Below the pieces are notes generated by a model. It was not told where the DNA came from. It ran no database searches and saw only the letters and a program-made list of their open reading frames with translations. 64,000 nt of DNA from Burkholderia cenocepacia (lineage in GTDB: Bacteria; Pseudomonadota; Gammaproteobacteria; Burkholderiales; Burkholderiaceae), in NCBI RefSeq assembly GCF_014211915.1, contig NZ_CP060040.1:806001-870000 (forward strand). The letters run 5' to 3'. Positions 62,134 to 64,000 of this stretch are shown here, one piece after another (within the stretch, counting starts at the first letter, position 1; every line of letters starts with the position of its first letter). Position numbers and translations under genes: made by a program.

Positions 62134-64000
62134 ATGCCACGTCGTTCAATCCTGTCCGCCGCCGAGCGCGAAAGCCTGCTGGCGTTGCCGGACACCAAGG
62201 ATGAGTTGATCCGTCACTACACGTTCAGCGAAACCGACCTCTCCATCATCCGGCAGCGGCGCGGCCCGGCCAACCGGCTGGGCTTCGCCGTGCAGCTCTG
62301 TTACCTGCGCTTTCCTGGTGTCATCCTGGGCGTCGATGAGCCGCCGTTTCCGCCCTTGTTGAAACTGGTCGCCGACCAGCTCAAGGTCAGCGTCGAAAGC
62401 TGGGACGAATACGGGCAGCGGGAGCAGACCCGGCGCGAGCACCTGGTCGAACTGCAAACGGTGTTCGGCTTCCAGCCCTTTACCATGGGCCACTACCGGC
62501 AGGCCGTCCAGTTGCTGACCGAGATGGCCTTGCAGACCGACAAGGGCATCGTGCTGGCCAGCACCTTGATCGAGCACCTGCGGCAGCAGTCGGTCATTCT
62601 GCCTGCCCTCAACGCCGTCGAGCGGGCGAGCGCCGAAGCAATCACCCGCGCCAACCGGCGCATCTACGATGCCTTGGCCGAACCGCTGTCGGACGCGCAT
62701 CGCCGCCGCCTCGACGATCTGCTCAAGCGTCGGGACAACGGCAAAACGACCTGGCTGGCCTGGCTGCGCCAATCGCCCGTCAAACCGAATTCGCGGCACA
62801 TGCTGGAACACATCGAACGCCTCAAAGCGTGGCAGGCGCTCGACCTGCCTTCTGGCATCGAGCGGTCGGTGCACCAGAACCGCCTGCTCAAGATCGCCCG
62901 TGAGGGTGGCCAGATGACGCCCGCCGACCTGGCCAAGTTCGAGGCGCAGCGACGCTATGCCACCCTGGTGGCGCTTGCCATCGAGGGCATGGCCACCGTC
63001 ACCGACGAAATCATCGACCTGCACGACCGCATCCTGGGCAAGCTGTTCAACGCCGCCAAGAACAAGCATCAGCAGCAATTCCAGGCGTCCGGCAAGGCGA
63101 TCAACGCCAAGGTGCGGCTGTTCGGCCGCATCGGCCAGGCGCTGATCGAGGCCAAGCAGGCGGGCCGCGATCCGTTCGCCGCCATCGAGGCCGTCATGTC
63201 CTGGGATGCCTTCGCCGAGAGCGTCACCGAAGCGCAGAAGCTTGCGCAGCCCGAGGACTTCGATTTCCTGCACCGCATCGGCGAAAGCTACGCCACGCTG
63301 CGCCGCTACGCGCCGGAATTCCTTGCCGTGCTCAAGCTGCGGGCCGCTCCCGCCGCGAAGGACGTGCTCGACGCCATCGAGGTGCTGCGCGGCATGAACA
63401 GCGACAACGCCCGCAAGGTGCCCGCCGACGCGCCGACCGAGTTCATCAAGCCGCGCTGGCAGAAGCTGGTCATGATCGACACCGGCATCGACCGGCGCTA
63501 CTACGAACTGTGCGCGCTGTCGGAGATGAAGAACGCGTTGCGTTCCGGCGACATCTGGGTGCAGGGGTCGCGCCAGTTCAAGGACTTCGAGGACTACCTG
63601 GTGCCGCCCGCGAAATTCGCCAGCCTCAAGCAGGCCAGCGAATTGCCGCTGGCCGTGGCCACCGACTGCAACCGGTACCTGAACGACCGGCTGACGCTGC
63701 TGGAAACACAGCTTGCCACCGTCAACCGTATGGCGACGGCCAACGAGCTGCCGGACGCCATCATCACCGAGTCAGGCTTGAAGATCACGCCGCTCGACGC
63801 GGCGGTACCCGACACCGCCCAAGCGCTGATCGACCAGACGGCAATGATCCTGCCGCACGTCAAGATCACCGAACTGCTGCTGGAGGTGGACGAATGGACG
63901 GGCTTCACTCGGCATTTCGCGCATCTGAAATCGGGCGACCCGGCCAAAGACAAGAACCTGTTGCTGACCACGATCCTCGCCGACGCGATCAACCTGGGCC
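62134..64000 (+). CDS. tnpA: Tn3-family transposase TnpA, 3' truncated by the window edge
   Basis: The frame starts [20 protein letters not shown] at ATG 62134, 2 bp after the tnpR stop, and is open to the window end: 622 codons, ending with [14 protein letters not shown]. Full-length Tn21-group TnpA is about 988 residues. The part seen includes the DNA-binding N-terminus ([15 protein letters not shown]) and the central region before the DDE catalytic core, which lies beyond the edge. It binds the terminal repeats and moves the element by replicative transposition. Confidence 0.95.
   Translation, partial: MPRRSILSAAERESLLALPDTKDELIRHYTFSETDLSIIRQRRGPANRLGFAVQLCYLRFPGVILGVDEPPFPPLLKLVADQLKVSVESWDEYGQREQTRREHLVELQTVFGFQPFTMGHYRQAVQLLTEMALQTDKGIVLASTLIEHLRQQSVILPALNAVERASAEAITRANRRIYDALAEPLSDAHRRRLDDLLKRRDNGKTTWLAWLRQSPVKPNSRHMLEHIERLKAWQALDLPSGIERSVHQNRLLKIAREGGQMTPADLAKFEAQRRYATLVALAIEGMATVTDEIIDLHDRILGKLFNAAKNKHQQQFQASGKAINAKVRLFGRIGQALIEAKQAGRDPFAAIEAVMSWDAFAESVTEAQKLAQPEDFDFLHRIGESYATLRRYAPEFLAVLKLRAAPAAKDVLDAIEVLRGMNSDNARKVPADAPTEFIKPRWQKLVMIDTGIDRRYYELCALSEMKNALRSGDIWVQGSRQFKDFEDYLVPPAKFASLKQASELPLAVATDCNRYLNDRLTLLETQLATVNRMATANELPDAIITESGLKITPLDAAVPDTAQALIDQTAMILPHVKITELLLEVDEWTGFTRHFAHLKSGDPAKDKNLLLTTILADAINLG

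Overview
The window is 64 kb of high-GC DNA whose protein families (DUF4148, DUF1488, DUF3562-like and small stress proteins, MipA/OmpV, an orphan branched-chain-type substrate-binding protein) point to a betaproteobacterium. Burkholderia, probably of the cepacia complex, is the most likely source, and the content suits a secondary chromosome. This is inferred from recognised families, not from a database search. The last 7 kb is a different kind of DNA: a Tn21-subgroup mercury-resistance transposon that enters at 56904 and runs past the right edge.

Layout: 1-6.4 kb holds the 3' part of an FAD amine/amino-acid oxidase, a methyltransferase, a di-haem cytochrome c peroxidase next to an AcpA/phospholipase C-type lipoprotein, and an EamA permease. 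6.4-9.9 kb is an Lrp-type regulator divergent from an aromatic amino-acid permease and an aromatic aminotransferase, closed by a strong terminator. 10-12.8 kb holds small cytosolic proteins, an FNR-type regulator and a stand-alone receiver protein. 13-17.3 kb is a trans-3-hydroxy-L-proline cluster: reductase, GntR regulator, periplasmic binding protein and dehydratase. 17.4-25.1 kb has a class A penicillin-binding protein, a PilZ protein, two small exported proteins and a NarL-type two-component pair. 25.4-32.7 kb has two universal stress proteins, a cupin, a DedA-rhodanese fusion and a second amino-acid permease. 32.8-37.9 kb has a chemoreceptor, a truncated sigma-54 activator and a hybrid kinase. 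37.9-42.3 kb is a run of small stress/envelope genes (BON, glycine zipper, DUF4142, PRC barrel, CBS and others), most with near-perfect Shine-Dalgarno sites. 42.5-47.5 kb has a MipA porin and a nuclease-helicase pair. 47.5-55.4 kb has an IclR regulator, a VapBC-type module, a MurA, an MHS transporter divergent from 4-hydroxyphenylpyruvate dioxygenase, and a HipBA module. 55.8-56.5 kb has a short CDF transporter. 56.9 kb to the end carries merR, merTPADE, an EAL gene, res, tnpR and tnpA (cut).

Regulatory links read from the sequence: FNR-type dyads (TTGAY-N4-RTCAA) lie upstream of the DUF1488 gene and both Usp genes, so the FNR at 11607-12386 may control them. A LexA-type box (CTGT-N8-ACAG) lies directly before the nuclease-helicase pair. 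A CGATTATCG core occurs twice between the MHS transporter and hpd and once before the IclR gene. HipBA and VapBC each have an inverted repeat over their promoter, and the mer operator-promoter is canonical. The nuclease gene in the SOS-linked pair carries a one-base deletion in a C run. No rRNA, tRNA or CRISPR was found.
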